Assembly (NCBI GenBank): GCA_031264295.1
Contig: JAISED010000064.1
Coordinates: 1-38,390, forward strand
From: Eubacteriales Family XIII. Incertae Sedis bacterium
GTDB lineage: Bacteria; Bacillota; Clostridia; Peptostreptococcales; Anaerovoracaceae
Length of the DNA stretch: 38,390 bases
Direction: 5' to 3'
The notes beneath the pieces are model-generated. The model saw only the letters and a program-made list of their open reading frames with translations, was not told the origin of the DNA and did no database searches. Position numbers and translations under genes: made by a program. Of the stretch, positions 15,057-23,788 are shown piece after piece (the first letter of the stretch is position 1; each line of letters starts with the position of its first letter).

Positions 15057-16433
15057 TTACAGCCGAAAAATAAGCGTCGCCAATGCGAAATACGACATAC
15101 ACGATATCAAATCCGTAAGCGACGATATCATAGGCGCCGCCATCAACGCGGGGTCTATACCTATGCGCTTCGCGAGCATAGGAAGCAAACCGCCTATGCA
15201 CTTCGCCAAAGTGACTATCACCACCATAGAGACGCATACAGTCACCGCCACATATAGGCTTTCCCTGTCCAGAAAGAGTATTTTAGCGAAATTCAGGCAG
15301 CTGAGCACGACACCTATTATAAAGCTGATCCTCACTTCCTTCCAGAGCACCCGCGCGGCGTCGCGCAATTCCAGATCCCCTACCGCCATGCCTCTTATTA
15401 CAAGAGTCGCCGACTGCGAACCCGAATTACCGCCCGTTCCCATAAGCATAGGAAGATACACGGCAAGACTTATCACGTTTGAGAGTAAGGATTCAAAACT
15501 CCTGATTATAGTACCTGTGAGCATTGCCGATATCATGAGAAATATCAGCCACGGCAGCCTGCTGCCGACGTGCCTGAACACACCCATGTCGAGATAGTCC
15601 GCGTCGCCTGAATCCAGAACGCCGGCCATCCTCTCCACGTCCTCGTTGTACTCCTCTTCGATGACGTCCAGTATATCGTCAACCGTTATTATTCCCACAA
15701 GGCGCTGTTCATTATCGACGACAGGTATAGCAAGAAAGCCGTAACGCTTGAACGTCTCTGAAACCTTCTCCTGATCGTCATAGACATTCACATACACCAT
15801 GTCTCCGTTCAACATATCGGATATGAACATGCCGCTCTCGGCGACTACAAGCGCTCTCAATGAGACTATGCCTATGAGCTTGCGCCCGCGATCCTTGACA
15901 TAACAGGTGTATATCGTCTCGCTGTCCATTCCCACTGCCCTGATATGCGCCATAGCCTCCCCGACCGTCATATTCTTCTGCAGACTGATATAATCGGGCG
16001 TCATAAGACTTCCGGCGCTGTCTTCCGGGTAATGCAAAAAAGTATTGATCAGCTTTCTTTCTTCTTTTGTTGTTTTTTCGAGAATCTTATCGACAATATT
16101 AGCGGGAAGCTCCTCAAGCACGTCGATCATGTCGTCGAAATCCAGCTCATCGATTATGTACTTGACTTCCTTGTCTGTTATCGCGTTGACGATCGTCAAT
16201 TGATCATCGACAGGAAGGTACGAGAACACTTCCACCGAGACGTCCTTCGGAAGCATCCGAAAGAGTATAACGGCGCACTCAATGCCGGGTTTTTCCAATA
16301 CTTCTTCCAAGGCCTCCGCCGTTTCCACGGCGTCAAGGCTGAGTATCTCATCCCGTGCTCTTATATACTTTTTCGCATCAAGAAGTTCGATAATGCGTAC
16401 AATAATTTCCTCGGGACTTCTTTCGTTTTCCAT
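15057..16433 (-). CDS. mgtE: Magnesium transporter MgtE
   Basis: 458 residues, full length for MgtE, a dimeric Mg2+ channel of the inner membrane gated by cytoplasmic Mg2+. In order: an N domain of helical repeats (residues 1-130; VFSYLPVDDQLTIVNAI), two CBS domains (about 130-250; MTPDYISLQKNMTVGEAM and IPVVDNEQRLVGIITVDDIL), a connecting plug helix, and five membrane helices. The selectivity region shows MLMGTGGNSGSQSATL and the C-terminus is ALMAAPMISSLTDLIS. The ATG has AAGGA nine bases upstream. It lies between rpe and nnrD. An Mg2+-sensing M-box leader was looked for in the 122-bp gap to rpe and not seen. Confidence 0.95.
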   Translation of the reverse strand: MENERSPEEIIVRIIELLDAKKYIRARDEILSLDAVETAEALEEVLEKPGIECAVILFRMLPKDVSVEVFSYLPVDDQLTIVNAITDKEVKYIIDELDFDDMIDVLEELPANIVDKILEKTTKEERKLINTFLHYPEDSAGSLMTPDYISLQKNMTVGEAMAHIRAVGMDSETIYTCYVKDRGRKLIGIVSLRALVVAESGMFISDMLNGDMVYVNVYDDQEKVSETFKRYGFLAIPVVDNEQRLVGIITVDDILDVIEEEYNEDVERMAGVLDSGDADYLDMGVFRHVGSRLPWLIFLMISAMLTGTIIRSFESLLSNVISLAVYLPMLMGTGGNSGSQSATLVIRGMAVGDLELRDAARVLWKEVRISFIIGVVLSCLNFAKILFLDRESLYVAVTVCVSMVVIVTLAKCIGGLLPMLAKRIGIDPALMAAPMISSLTDLISCMSYFALATLIFRL

Positions 16434-16495
16434 AAAGCGTATTCCTTATCCCATGCACCATTATACGATAGAACGCCGTATAATGCAACTTCTTT

Positions 16496-16569
16496 CGCCG
16501 TTTCTACGCCATTCTGCGCCGTCCCTGCGCCATCCTTGCGCCCTTTACGCGCCCTTTACGCGCCCTTTG
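16496..16569. repeat. Degenerate 11-bp tandem array at the end of rpe
   Basis: Three near-perfect copies of GCGCCCTTTAC (16538-16569) preceded by weaker copies of the form CTGCGCCATCC back to about 16496. The array includes the rpe stop codon and most of the spacer to mgtE. Confidence 0.85.
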
Positions 16570-17215
16570 TCACTTTATGGAAATCCTCTATCCACTGCTT
16601 CATATCGGGCGCCTTGAAAAAAGACGCGCCGGATACGAATACATCCGCACCCGCTTCCGCTAAAGCCCCGGCGTTTTCAAGACACACCCCGCCGTCCACC
16701 TCTATATGAAACGACAATCCCCGGCGTTCCCTGATCTCCGCCAAAGCGGCGATCTTAGCCATTGACGCGTTTATGAATTGCTGTCCTCCGAATCCGGGAT
16801 TAACCGACATAATCAATACCATCTCCACATCGTCAGGCATATAATCCAACGTAGAGAGTGAAGTCGCCGGATTCAGCGCCACCCCCGCTTTCACCCCTAA
16901 CGAACGTATGAGCTTCACCGTTCTGTCAAGATGCACGCAGGCCTCCTGATGAACAGTGATAAACCTTGTGTTTTCGGTAATAAAACCCGGAATATATCTA
17001 TCCGCGTTCTCGATCATGAGGTGAATATCAAAAGGCAGCGCGGTTTTACCGGCCAAACTTTCCGCCGCCACCGCGCCATAGCTCAAATTAGGCACAAAAT
17101 GCCCGTCCATCACATCAATATGTATCATATCCGCCCCTGCCTTTTCAATCCTTGACACATCCGCGCCAAGCGCGGAAAAGTCAGCTGACAGTATTGAGGG
17201 CGCTAATATCTTCAT
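16556..17215 (-). CDS. rpe: Ribulose-phosphate 3-epimerase
   Basis: 219 residues; interconverts ribulose-5-phosphate and xylulose-5-phosphate in the pentose phosphate pathway. The TIM-barrel motifs are all present: PSILSADFSALGADV, MIHIDVMDGHFVPNLSYG with the metal-binding His and Asp, PFDIHLMI, VNPGFGGQQFI, and the C-terminal EVDGGV and ADVFVSGASFF segments. Length is normal. The gene follows rsgA after 155 bp that hold a copy of the dispersed 39-bp repeat. It ends inside an 11-bp tandem array. Its product supplies transketolase, whose two subunits are encoded at 6971-8730. Confidence 0.97.
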   Translation of the reverse strand: MKILAPSILSADFSALGADVSRIEKAGADMIHIDVMDGHFVPNLSYGAVAAESLAGKTALPFDIHLMIENADRYIPGFITENTRFITVHQEACVHLDRTVKLIRSLGVKAGVALNPATSLSTLDYMPDDVEMVLIMSVNPGFGGQQFINASMAKIAALAEIRERRGLSFHIEVDGGVCLENAGALAEAGADVFVSGASFFKAPDMKQWIEDFHKVTKGA

Positions 17216-17264
17216 CTAGTCCTCCCTTAGGTGTTACTACTCAAGCATCGCGTTCGGGTAGTTT

Positions 17265-17303
17265 CTTTAGACAAGCTCCGGAAACCTGCGTTATGTCATC
17301 CGG
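17265..17303. repeat. Dispersed 39-bp repeat, copy 2
   Basis: Matches 8805-8843 in 36 of 39 positions (core CAAGCTCCGGAAACCTGCG). The right hairpin arm of copy 1 is not conserved here. It lies in the rsgA-rpe spacer. Confidence 0.8.
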
Positions 17304-17370
17304 CAAGGGTTTCCTGATCTTGCCTTTAACATCTTTATCCTGTTCCGTTTCCGGCTTAGTACCTGCCGAC

Positions 17371-18243
17371 TCAGTACCTGCCGCCGCCTATCTCTTCCAG
17401 CTGCCGCAAATACGATTCGTAACGCGACACGGCTATCTCCTTTTCCTTAACGGCTTTAGTCACCCTGCAATCGGGTTCATATACATGACGGCAGTTGGAG
17501 AACCTGCACTCACGCGAATATCGCCATATATCCGGGTAGCAGAACGCCAGTTCGTCAGCGGTCAATCCGCTCGTTTCGAATGATGTAAATCCCGGCGTAT
17601 CGAATACCCAAGCCCCGAACTCCTCCATCAAGAAGAGTTCTACATGCCGTGTGGTATGTTTCCCGCGTTTTGTCTTATCGCTGACCTCCCCCGTTTCCAG
17701 TTTCAGATCATGCTGAAATATGTTGAGCAGTGTTGACTTTCCCACGCCCGATGGCCCCGCCAAGGCGCAGCGCTTCCCCATGAGCCATCTCGACAGCTTG
17801 TCGATCCCTAAACCCGTGGCGCAACTCACCTCCTCCACCGTATAGCAAGTCCTGTAAATCTCCGATATCTTTCTGACGTCCTCCGGGTCGCTTAGATCCA
17901 CTTTGTTGAGACAGATTATCACCTCTGTATTCGCCCGTTCCGCGGCTACAATGAATCTGTCTAAAATCTCCAGATTCGGCGCCGGACACGCCGCCGCCAT
18001 CATCACGATAAAGCAGTCCACATTAGCTACAGGCGGCCTGACAAATATGTTTTTACGCGGCCATATCCTATGGACGACGCCTTCTTCGTCATCCAGTATT
18101 TGGAAATCCACAACATCACCGACAGTCGGTGTAATACCGTCTTTTCTAAAAGCGCCGCGCGCTCTGCACTGATAGATAGCTCCCCCTTCCGCCCTAACAT
18201 AATAAAACCCGCCTATCCCTTTAATTATGAGACCTTCCATCAT
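17371..18243 (-). CDS. rsgA: Ribosome small-subunit GTPase RsgA
   Basis: 290 residues. N-terminal OB fold (residues 1-70), then a circularly permuted GTPase: ICLNKVDLSDP (G4) comes before the P-loop GPSGVGKSTLLN (G1), and DTPGFTSFE (G3) follows. A C-terminal zinc motif reads CRFSNCRHVYEPDC. RsgA assists late 30S subunit maturation. The ATG at 18243 overlaps the prkC stop by 4 bases, so the two are translationally coupled, as in many Firmicutes; RsgA (CpgA) is a known PrkC substrate in Bacillus. The C-terminal Gly-Gly-Gly-Arg-Tyr end sits next to a small duplicated AGTACCTGCCG word (17358-17383). Confidence 0.96.
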   Translation of the reverse strand: MMEGLIIKGIGGFYYVRAEGGAIYQCRARGAFRKDGITPTVGDVVDFQILDDEEGVVHRIWPRKNIFVRPPVANVDCFIVMMAAACPAPNLEILDRFIVAAERANTEVIICLNKVDLSDPEDVRKISEIYRTCYTVEEVSCATGLGIDKLSRWLMGKRCALAGPSGVGKSTLLNIFQHDLKLETGEVSDKTKRGKHTTRHVELFLMEEFGAWVFDTPGFTSFETSGLTADELAFCYPDIWRYSRECRFSNCRHVYEPDCRVTKAVKEKEIAVSRYESYLRQLEEIGGGRY

Positions 18244-20237
18244 ATCTTTGTCACCCGGCCTGCCGTAAAATCAACGCTATACGACATGGCGGCTTCATTG
18301 CTGAAGAGCACATATATCGTCCCGGAACCTTCGCCGCTCACCGGTATCGCATCTCCGCCGTTGCTCTTATAACGCACAGCCTTATCTATGACAGTGGTCA
18401 TCTTGCCTTGGCTGTCCGAAAGCATCACCGTCAGCGTAAAGACCTCGCTGGGGGCGTCCACAAAATCTATATCCAGAACCACCGTCTTGGGTCCGGATGC
18501 CGGAGCCGCCGTCCCTACGCTGATCTTGACATCCACCTTTGAACCTGCTTCAACTGCTTCCTCCGGGCGATACTGCTGCCCTGTTATCTGTCCCGCCTCA
18601 TACCTGTCGCTCGTCTCTTCGACTATAGCGCCGAAGGTCAGGCCGTTATTGGCGAGCTGCCTGGCAGCCATTTCCCGCGTAAGTCCGAGCAGATTCGGCA
18701 TATTCCCCGTCGTCGGTTCGGGTTTCCCCTGACTCAACACAAGATTTATGCGGGTTTCCGCTTCGGCCTCCACTCCCGGATCAGGCGACTGCCTTATAAC
18801 ATAATCCACCGGCAGTTCGCTGTTTTCACGAGTTACTTCGCCTTCTTTGTATCCGTAGTTTGATATCATCCGCCTCGCGTCGTCCAGGCTCCTGCCCACA
18901 AGATTCGGTATCTTCACATCGACCTCGGCAGGAGGCGTATCGGCGCTGTCTCCGTCCCCTCCGCCCGCCGGAGCGCCTCGGCTTATATTCACCCTCAGTG
19001 TGAACCCTTCCTTTACAAGATTCCCCTCCGGTCTTTCCTGCGAAACGATGAGTCCCTCTTCTATATCCTGACTCGTTATGAGATCGCCGATCTCCAATTT
19101 AAGCCCCAGTTCTTCCAGCTTCGCGCTCGCTTCATCCTCCGTCATGCCCGCCACATTGGGCAGCGCTACTTCCTTGGGGGCGCTGAAAGCCTGAATCCCC
19201 ACATAGATAAAATAACTCGCCGGTATTGCACACACCAAGGCCAGAGCCACCGCTACTATACGTATCTTGGAAAATCCCTTTTTCTTCTTACTCTTCTTCA
19301 TATCCCCTTTACCATTACGTGCATCATTCTTCTTCTCCGGTTCTTCCGCCTCTTCCTCGACAGCACCCTTCGAGCGAACCATGTCCGCGATATTTTTGTC
19401 TTCTATGATACCTGTTATGAAATTGACATTTTCAAGGGCGTCGAACACATCGTCAGCGCTTTTAAAACGGTTGATCTGGTATTTTTCAATCGCCTTCATG
19501 ACGATCTGCTCAAGTCCCGGCGGTACGCCGGAGACCAACTGCGAAGGCGGCGTCGGCTTATCGTTCATGTGCATGACCGCCACCGTAACAGGATTTTCAG
19601 CATCGAACGGCACCCTACCCGTAAGCATTTCATACATTACAATCCCCAGCGAATATATGTCCGATTTTTCGTCCACATAGCCGCCGCGCGCCTGTTCGGG
19701 CGAGAAATAGTGAACCGAACCCATGATGGCGTCCTCGCTCTTTTCTACGATCGTAGCGTCGCTTACCGCCTTGGCGATGCCGAAATCCGTAATTTTGGCG
19801 CTGCCGTCCGGCATTATGAGTATATTGTGCGGTTTGATGTCCCTGTGGATGATGTTGTTCTTGTGCGCCATGCTGAGAGCGGAGGCTATCTGCTTCGCGA
19901 TGCCGATAGTACGCTTGTAATCCATGGCGCCCTCTTCGCCGATCACCTCACTGAGCGTTTTGCCCTCTATCAATTCCATCACAATATAGTGGATGCTGCC
20001 TTCCTTGCCCACATCATACACATTTACGATATTGGGGTGTGATAATCTGGCCGCGGACTGTGATTCCTTCTTGAAACTCTCTACAAATACCGCATCTTTT
20101 GTATACTCGGGTCTCAGCACCTTAATCGCGACATGGCGATTAAGCAGTCTGTCCCTGCCCTTATATACTACGGCCATCCCGCCGTCCCCTATCTTCTCAA
20201 TGATCTCGTACCTGCCGGCAAGTATCATCTCACTCAT
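18240..20237 (-). CDS. prkC: Serine/threonine protein kinase with PASTA repeats, PrkC-type
   Basis: 665 residues from the ATG at 20235-20237, which has AGGAGG upstream; an in-frame start at 20267 would overlap prpC. The cytoplasmic kinase domain (about residues 10-270) shows GDGGMAVVYKG, VAIK (Lys39), HRDIKPHNIL (Asp133), DFGIAKA (Asp151) and SPEQARG. A Lys-rich juxtamembrane stretch, one membrane helix (about 325-348) and three PASTA domains follow. Each PASTA starts with a P-N-L/V-x-G-type turn (LPNVAGMTEDEA, IPNLVGRSLDDA, MPNLLGLTREMA). The C-terminal ~95 residues form another beta-rich domain. PASTA domains bind muropeptides or lipid II and drive wall, growth and spore-germination signalling. 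It sits next to its phosphatase gene. Confidence 0.96.
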   Translation of the reverse strand: MSEMILAGRYEIIEKIGDGGMAVVYKGRDRLLNRHVAIKVLRPEYTKDAVFVESFKKESQSAARLSHPNIVNVYDVGKEGSIHYIVMELIEGKTLSEVIGEEGAMDYKRTIGIAKQIASALSMAHKNNIIHRDIKPHNILIMPDGSAKITDFGIAKAVSDATIVEKSEDAIMGSVHYFSPEQARGGYVDEKSDIYSLGIVMYEMLTGRVPFDAENPVTVAVMHMNDKPTPPSQLVSGVPPGLEQIVMKAIEKYQINRFKSADDVFDALENVNFITGIIEDKNIADMVRSKGAVEEEAEEPEKKNDARNGKGDMKKSKKKKGFSKIRIVAVALALVCAIPASYFIYVGIQAFSAPKEVALPNVAGMTEDEASAKLEELGLKLEIGDLITSQDIEEGLIVSQERPEGNLVKEGFTLRVNISRGAPAGGGDGDSADTPPAEVDVKIPNLVGRSLDDARRMISNYGYKEGEVTRENSELPVDYVIRQSPDPGVEAEAETRINLVLSQGKPEPTTGNMPNLLGLTREMAARQLANNGLTFGAIVEETSDRYEAGQITGQQYRPEEAVEAGSKVDVKISVGTAAPASGPKTVVLDIDFVDAPSEVFTLTVMLSDSQGKMTTVIDKAVRYKSNGGDAIPVSGEGSGTIYVLFSNEAAMSYSVDFTAGRVTKI

Positions 20238-20248
20238 CCACGATCCTC

Positions 20249-21001
20249 CTACTCTATCTCCACGCAAATCACCGTTATATTATCTCTGCCGCCGTTTTTA
20301 TTGGCGCGCTCGACCAGCGACTTACATATTTCATTCAATTCTCCGGGGACAGCGGCAATTCTGCATATTTCTTCATCTGTCACCTCCCCATAGAGTCCGT
20401 CAGTGCACAATATAAGCCTGTCGCCGCGGACGAGTTTGGTGACGAAAAAATCCGGAAGAACCTCATCCTCCGCGCCCAGCGCCCTCGTTATCTCATTCTT
20501 GCGCGGATGGACGCGAGCCTCTTCTCTGGTAAGTTTGCCCGAAGATATCAGTTTGTTGACCACAGTGTGATCCACAGTTATCTGACTGATTCCTCCGTCA
20601 CGGATCATATAAGCCCTGCTGTCGCCTATATTTATGATATACAGCCTGTCCTCGCAGATATGCGCGACAACCGTGGTAGTAGCCATGCCCGAATTGTACA
20701 CGGCGCTTCTCGAAAGGCTCAGGATTTCAGCATTGATATCACGGAAACACGTCAGAAAATAATCCATGAGCGCCGCGTTGGAATCATCACCCTCATACAC
20801 CGCGTCTATAGGATGCGCTTCTATGAATCTCTCAATCCCCGTGACGGCTTTTCTGCTGGCCAATTCCCCCGAATTATGCCCTCCTACGCCGTCCGCAACC
20901 GCGTATATGCTGAATCTGGGTAACACCAAAAGGGCATCCTCATTGTTGCCCCGCATCTTGCCTCTGTCAGTTCGAAACCCCGCCTTAACCGAAAAAGCCA
21001 T
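20249..21001 (-). CDS. prpC: PP2C-family protein phosphatase, partner of PrkC
   Basis: 250 residues with all PP2C metal-site motifs: RTDRGKMRGNNEDAL, VADGVGGHNSGELAS, NIGDSRAYMI, LCTDGLYGEVTDEEI and the C-terminal GGRDNITVI. It removes phosphate from PrkC and PrkC targets. The ATG lies one base after the rsmB stop with GGGAGAA as SD, and its own stop is 11 bases before prkC. Such tight spacing indicates balanced expression of kinase and phosphatase. In many Clostridia rlmN sits between rsmB and prpC; it is not here. Confidence 0.96.
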   Translation of the reverse strand: MAFSVKAGFRTDRGKMRGNNEDALLVLPRFSIYAVADGVGGHNSGELASRKAVTGIERFIEAHPIDAVYEGDDSNAALMDYFLTCFRDINAEILSLSRSAVYNSGMATTTVVAHICEDRLYIINIGDSRAYMIRDGGISQITVDHTVVNKLISSGKLTREEARVHPRKNEITRALGAEDEVLPDFFVTKLVRGDRLILCTDGLYGEVTDEEICRIAAVPGELNEICKSLVERANKNGGRDNITVICVEIE

Positions 21002-21002
21002 A

Positions 21003-22301
21003 TCATTCTCCCAAAACGTTCTCCGTTCTTCTCATACTGCAAATAAAAAACCCGTCCATATTGTCCACATGCGGAAGGAGCTGAAGAGTATCCACTATTT
21101 CAAATCCCCTGTTCCGCCTGAGAAACCTCTTTATCACTCCCTGATTCTCCTGCTTCGAGATGGTGCAAGTCGAATAAACCAATAAGCCGCCCGGTTTTAC
21201 GTAGTTCGCCGAAGCCGTAAGTATTTCCAGCTGTTTCTTCGGCAATTCAGCCAATTCACCTGGATTTTCCTTGTACTTGATCTCCGGCTTTCTTCGCACC
21301 ACGCCCAGTCCCGAACACGGCGCGTCCACAAACACCCTGTCGGCTCTGTTAACCATCGCGGAATTTATGCGGGTTGAGTCCCACGAACCCGTCTCTATAA
21401 TATCTATGCCTAAGCGCCGCGCCTCCTGCTCTATGAGTGACAGTTTGCGGTGGTATATATCCCAGGCGTATATCTTGCCCCTGTTGTTCATCCTTTCAGC
21501 CATGGCCAGAGATTTGCCGCCGGGCGCGGAACACACGTCTATGATGGTGTCGCCTTCCTGGGGCGCCGCCATCGCCGCCGCTATCTGCGAGCTTTCATCC
21601 TGAACGGAAAACATGCCGTTCTTGTACAGTCTCCCCTCCAGCAGGTTGGAACCCTTCACGAGAATGCCCTGAGACGCCCGCGCACTGGCTCTGACTTCAA
21701 AACCCTTGGCATTGAGGCGTTCAAGAAGATCCTCACGTGTGATCTTCGTCTGGTTGACGCGTATGGAGAACTCCGGCGTCATATTCCCCGCCGCTAAAAG
21801 CGCCTCCGTGGTCTCGGCGTCATACGATGAACGCCACAGTTCTACAATCCACGGAGCATAGGAATACTTAATGGAGAGATGCTGCGTTTCATTCTCATTT
21901 CTGTCCGGCGGCCCTACATAGTCCTTATCCCGGAGAAACTGCCTGAGCACCCCGTTTATAAAGCCCTCGCCGCCGTTGGAAAACCGCTTTGCGATCTCAA
22001 CGCTCTCGTTTACCGCCGCGTATTCAGGCACTGAATTCATAAATATCAGCTGATAAAGCCCCATACGCAGTATCGTCAGTTCGCTCTTCCTCATCTTTGC
22101 TATCGGGGTTTTGACGAAATTCCCGATAATATAGTCGAGGTATATCTTGTTTTTCAAGACCCCGTAAGTGATCTCTCTCACAAAGGCCGGCGCGTCGGGC
22201 TTGCCCCGCCGTATATGATGTTTCAGCGCCAAATTTGAATAAGCCAAATTGTTCTCGATGTCCATCAGCGTGTAATACGCCGACATTCTGTTCCTGTCCA
22301 T
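21003..22301 (-). CDS. rsmB: 16S rRNA (cytosine-967-C5) methyltransferase RsmB
   Basis: 432 residues. An N-terminal NusB-like helical domain (residues 1-130; LKNKIYLDYIIGNF, LRMGLYQLIFMNSVPEYAAVNESVEIAK) precedes the SAM-dependent methyltransferase domain with DVCSAPGGKSLAMAE, the first catalytic cysteine in VDAPCSGLGVVRRKPEIK and the nucleophile in YSTCTISKQEN. It methylates C967 of 16S rRNA. SD GGGAGGAG precedes the ATG. It follows fmt after 73 bp and leads directly into prpC. Confidence 0.96.
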   Translation of the reverse strand: MDRNRMSAYYTLMDIENNLAYSNLALKHHIRRGKPDAPAFVREITYGVLKNKIYLDYIIGNFVKTPIAKMRKSELTILRMGLYQLIFMNSVPEYAAVNESVEIAKRFSNGGEGFINGVLRQFLRDKDYVGPPDRNENETQHLSIKYSYAPWIVELWRSSYDAETTEALLAAGNMTPEFSIRVNQTKITREDLLERLNAKGFEVRASARASQGILVKGSNLLEGRLYKNGMFSVQDESSQIAAAMAAPQEGDTIIDVCSAPGGKSLAMAERMNNRGKIYAWDIYHRKLSLIEQEARRLGIDIIETGSWDSTRINSAMVNRADRVFVDAPCSGLGVVRRKPEIKYKENPGELAELPKKQLEILTASANYVKPGGLLVYSTCTISKQENQGVIKRFLRRNRGFEIVDTLQLLPHVDNMDGFFICSMRRTENVLGE

Positions 22302-22374
22302 TTTATCTCTCCTCCCCTGTGAATTAATCGCTCCGGCAACCGTCTAGCGGCGCCGTTTCGTGCATATCACATCT

Positions 22375-23304
22375 TTACGACATAATCTCGCCGACGCTTA
22401 TTCTGTTCCCCCTGATGAAATCCGCCGCCGTCATAGCTTTTTTCCCGGGCGCTTGCAGCATAGTCAGCAGTATCGCCCTTCCTCCCGCAGAAACGGCAAT
22501 CCCGCCGCCGTCGGCTGAAATCACCGTTCCCGGCGATTCCGCGCAAACTCCGTCTAATATTTCCGACCCCCAGAGCTTCAGCGGCGCGCCTCTGAACATG
22601 GTGTAAGCGCCCGGCTGTGAGTTCATGCCCCGTATGAGCCGTTCTATAACTTCAGGAGGCTGTGTAAAATCCACATGACCTTCCTCCTTGCGAATCATGG
22701 GCGCATAAGTCGCCTCGCTGTGATCCTGCGGTCTTCTTTCCGCCCTGCCTGCTTCGATATCCGGCAGCGCCTCGACGAGTAAGCCGGCGCCCAGTCCCGC
22801 AAGCTCCGTGAAAAGCTCCGAAGCGGTCTTGCGGCCTATTGCCGTCTTCTTCACCGCGATCACATCTCCCGCGTCCATTTCTTCCGTCATCCACATCAGG
22901 CTCACGCCGGTCTCCTCTTCGCCGTCTATGACAGCGCGTTGTATGGGCGCCGCGCCGCGGTATTTCGGCAGCAGCGACGCGTGGATGTTGACACAGCCCA
23001 GACGCGGCGCGCTCAGGGCTTCCACCGGAAGAATGCGCCCGTAGGCAGCCGTCACTATCAGATCAGCCTCAGCCTCGGCCAGACTGCGTAAAAACTCCGC
23101 GTTGCCTTTTACTGTTTCGGGTTGAAGCAGCGGCATCCCGTACCTGAGCGCAACATCCTTGACAGGAGGGCTTTGAATCTGTTTGCCCCTGCCCCTGGCT
23201 CTGTCGGGTCTCGTCACTGCCAAGACCACCTCAAAACCGCTCTTGAAAAGCGCCTCAAGCGGTTCGGCGGCGAACTCCGGAGTTCCCATATATATTATTC
23301 TCAT
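22375..23304 (-). CDS. fmt: Methionyl-tRNA formyltransferase
   Basis: 309 residues; formylates initiator Met-tRNA from 10-formyl-tetrahydrofolate. Motifs: MRIIYMGTPEFAAEPLEAL, the NIHASLLPKYRGAAPIQRAV catalytic region (Asn, His), and GVSLMWMTEEMDAGDVI with the catalytic aspartate. The C-terminal OB-like domain contains SQPGAYTMF. Normal length. The ATG overlaps the def stop by four bases, the standard def-fmt coupling of the enzymes that add and later remove the formyl group. Confidence 0.97.
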   Translation of the reverse strand: MRIIYMGTPEFAAEPLEALFKSGFEVVLAVTRPDRARGRGKQIQSPPVKDVALRYGMPLLQPETVKGNAEFLRSLAEAEADLIVTAAYGRILPVEALSAPRLGCVNIHASLLPKYRGAAPIQRAVIDGEEETGVSLMWMTEEMDAGDVIAVKKTAIGRKTASELFTELAGLGAGLLVEALPDIEAGRAERRPQDHSEATYAPMIRKEEGHVDFTQPPEVIERLIRGMNSQPGAYTMFRGAPLKLWGSEILDGVCAESPGTVISADGGGIAVSAGGRAILLTMLQAPGKKAMTAADFIRGNRISVGEIMS

Positions 23305-23771
23305 GACTCGCTGTCTGCCATTTCGACGCTTATCGCCTTATCGACAAACAGCACACCGTCAAGGTGATCTATTTCATGGCTCATGGCCTTGGCCAGAAGC
23401 CCCTCGCCTGTTATAGTAAGCATGCTTCCGTCACGCGTCATGGTTTCGATCGTCATGCGAGCGGGTCTCTCTACCACGCCTATGTAACCCGGAAGGCTCA
23501 AACACGCCTCTTCTTCCTCGACCACGCCTTCGGTGCTCAGGATCTTCGGGTTTATCAGTTCCAGCCTCTCTCCCTCGTTGCCGGTATCTATCACCGCTAT
23601 ACGGCGCAATACCCCTACCTGCGGGGCGGCCAAGCCGATTCCGTTATAGACTCCAAGCGTCTCCCACATGTCGTCGATCAACGACAATATCCTCGCGTTG
23701 ATCTCTTTTACTTCTTTTGATTTCTTGCGGAGTACTTCATCTCCTTCAAGCACCACTTTACGCTGCGCCAT
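23301..23771 (-). CDS. def: Peptide deformylase
   Basis: 156 residues; metal hydrolase that removes the N-formyl group from new proteins. All three motifs are present: GIGLAAPQVG, EEACLSLPGY (metal-binding Cys) and SHEIDHLDGVLF (His-Glu-x-x-His-type). SD AGGGGTG lies eight bases before the ATG. It lies between priA (17 bp upstream) and fmt (overlapping). Confidence 0.97.
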   Translation of the reverse strand: MAQRKVVLEGDEVLRKKSKEVKEINARILSLIDDMWETLGVYNGIGLAAPQVGVLRRIAVIDTGNEGERLELINPKILSTEGVVEEEEACLSLPGYIGVVERPARMTIETMTRDGSMLTITGEGLLAKAMSHEIDHLDGVLFVDKAISVEMADSES

Positions 23772-23788
23772 AATTACACCCCTACGTC

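Noticed and set aside
16434-16555. M-box Mg2+ riboswitch upstream of mgtE
   Set aside because: The gap is only 122 bp, mostly an 11-bp tandem array, and lacks the conserved M-box core.
20238-20267. Earlier start for prkC
   Set aside because: It would overlap prpC and lacks an SD; the ATG at 20237 has AGGAGG and begins at the conserved kinase N-terminus.
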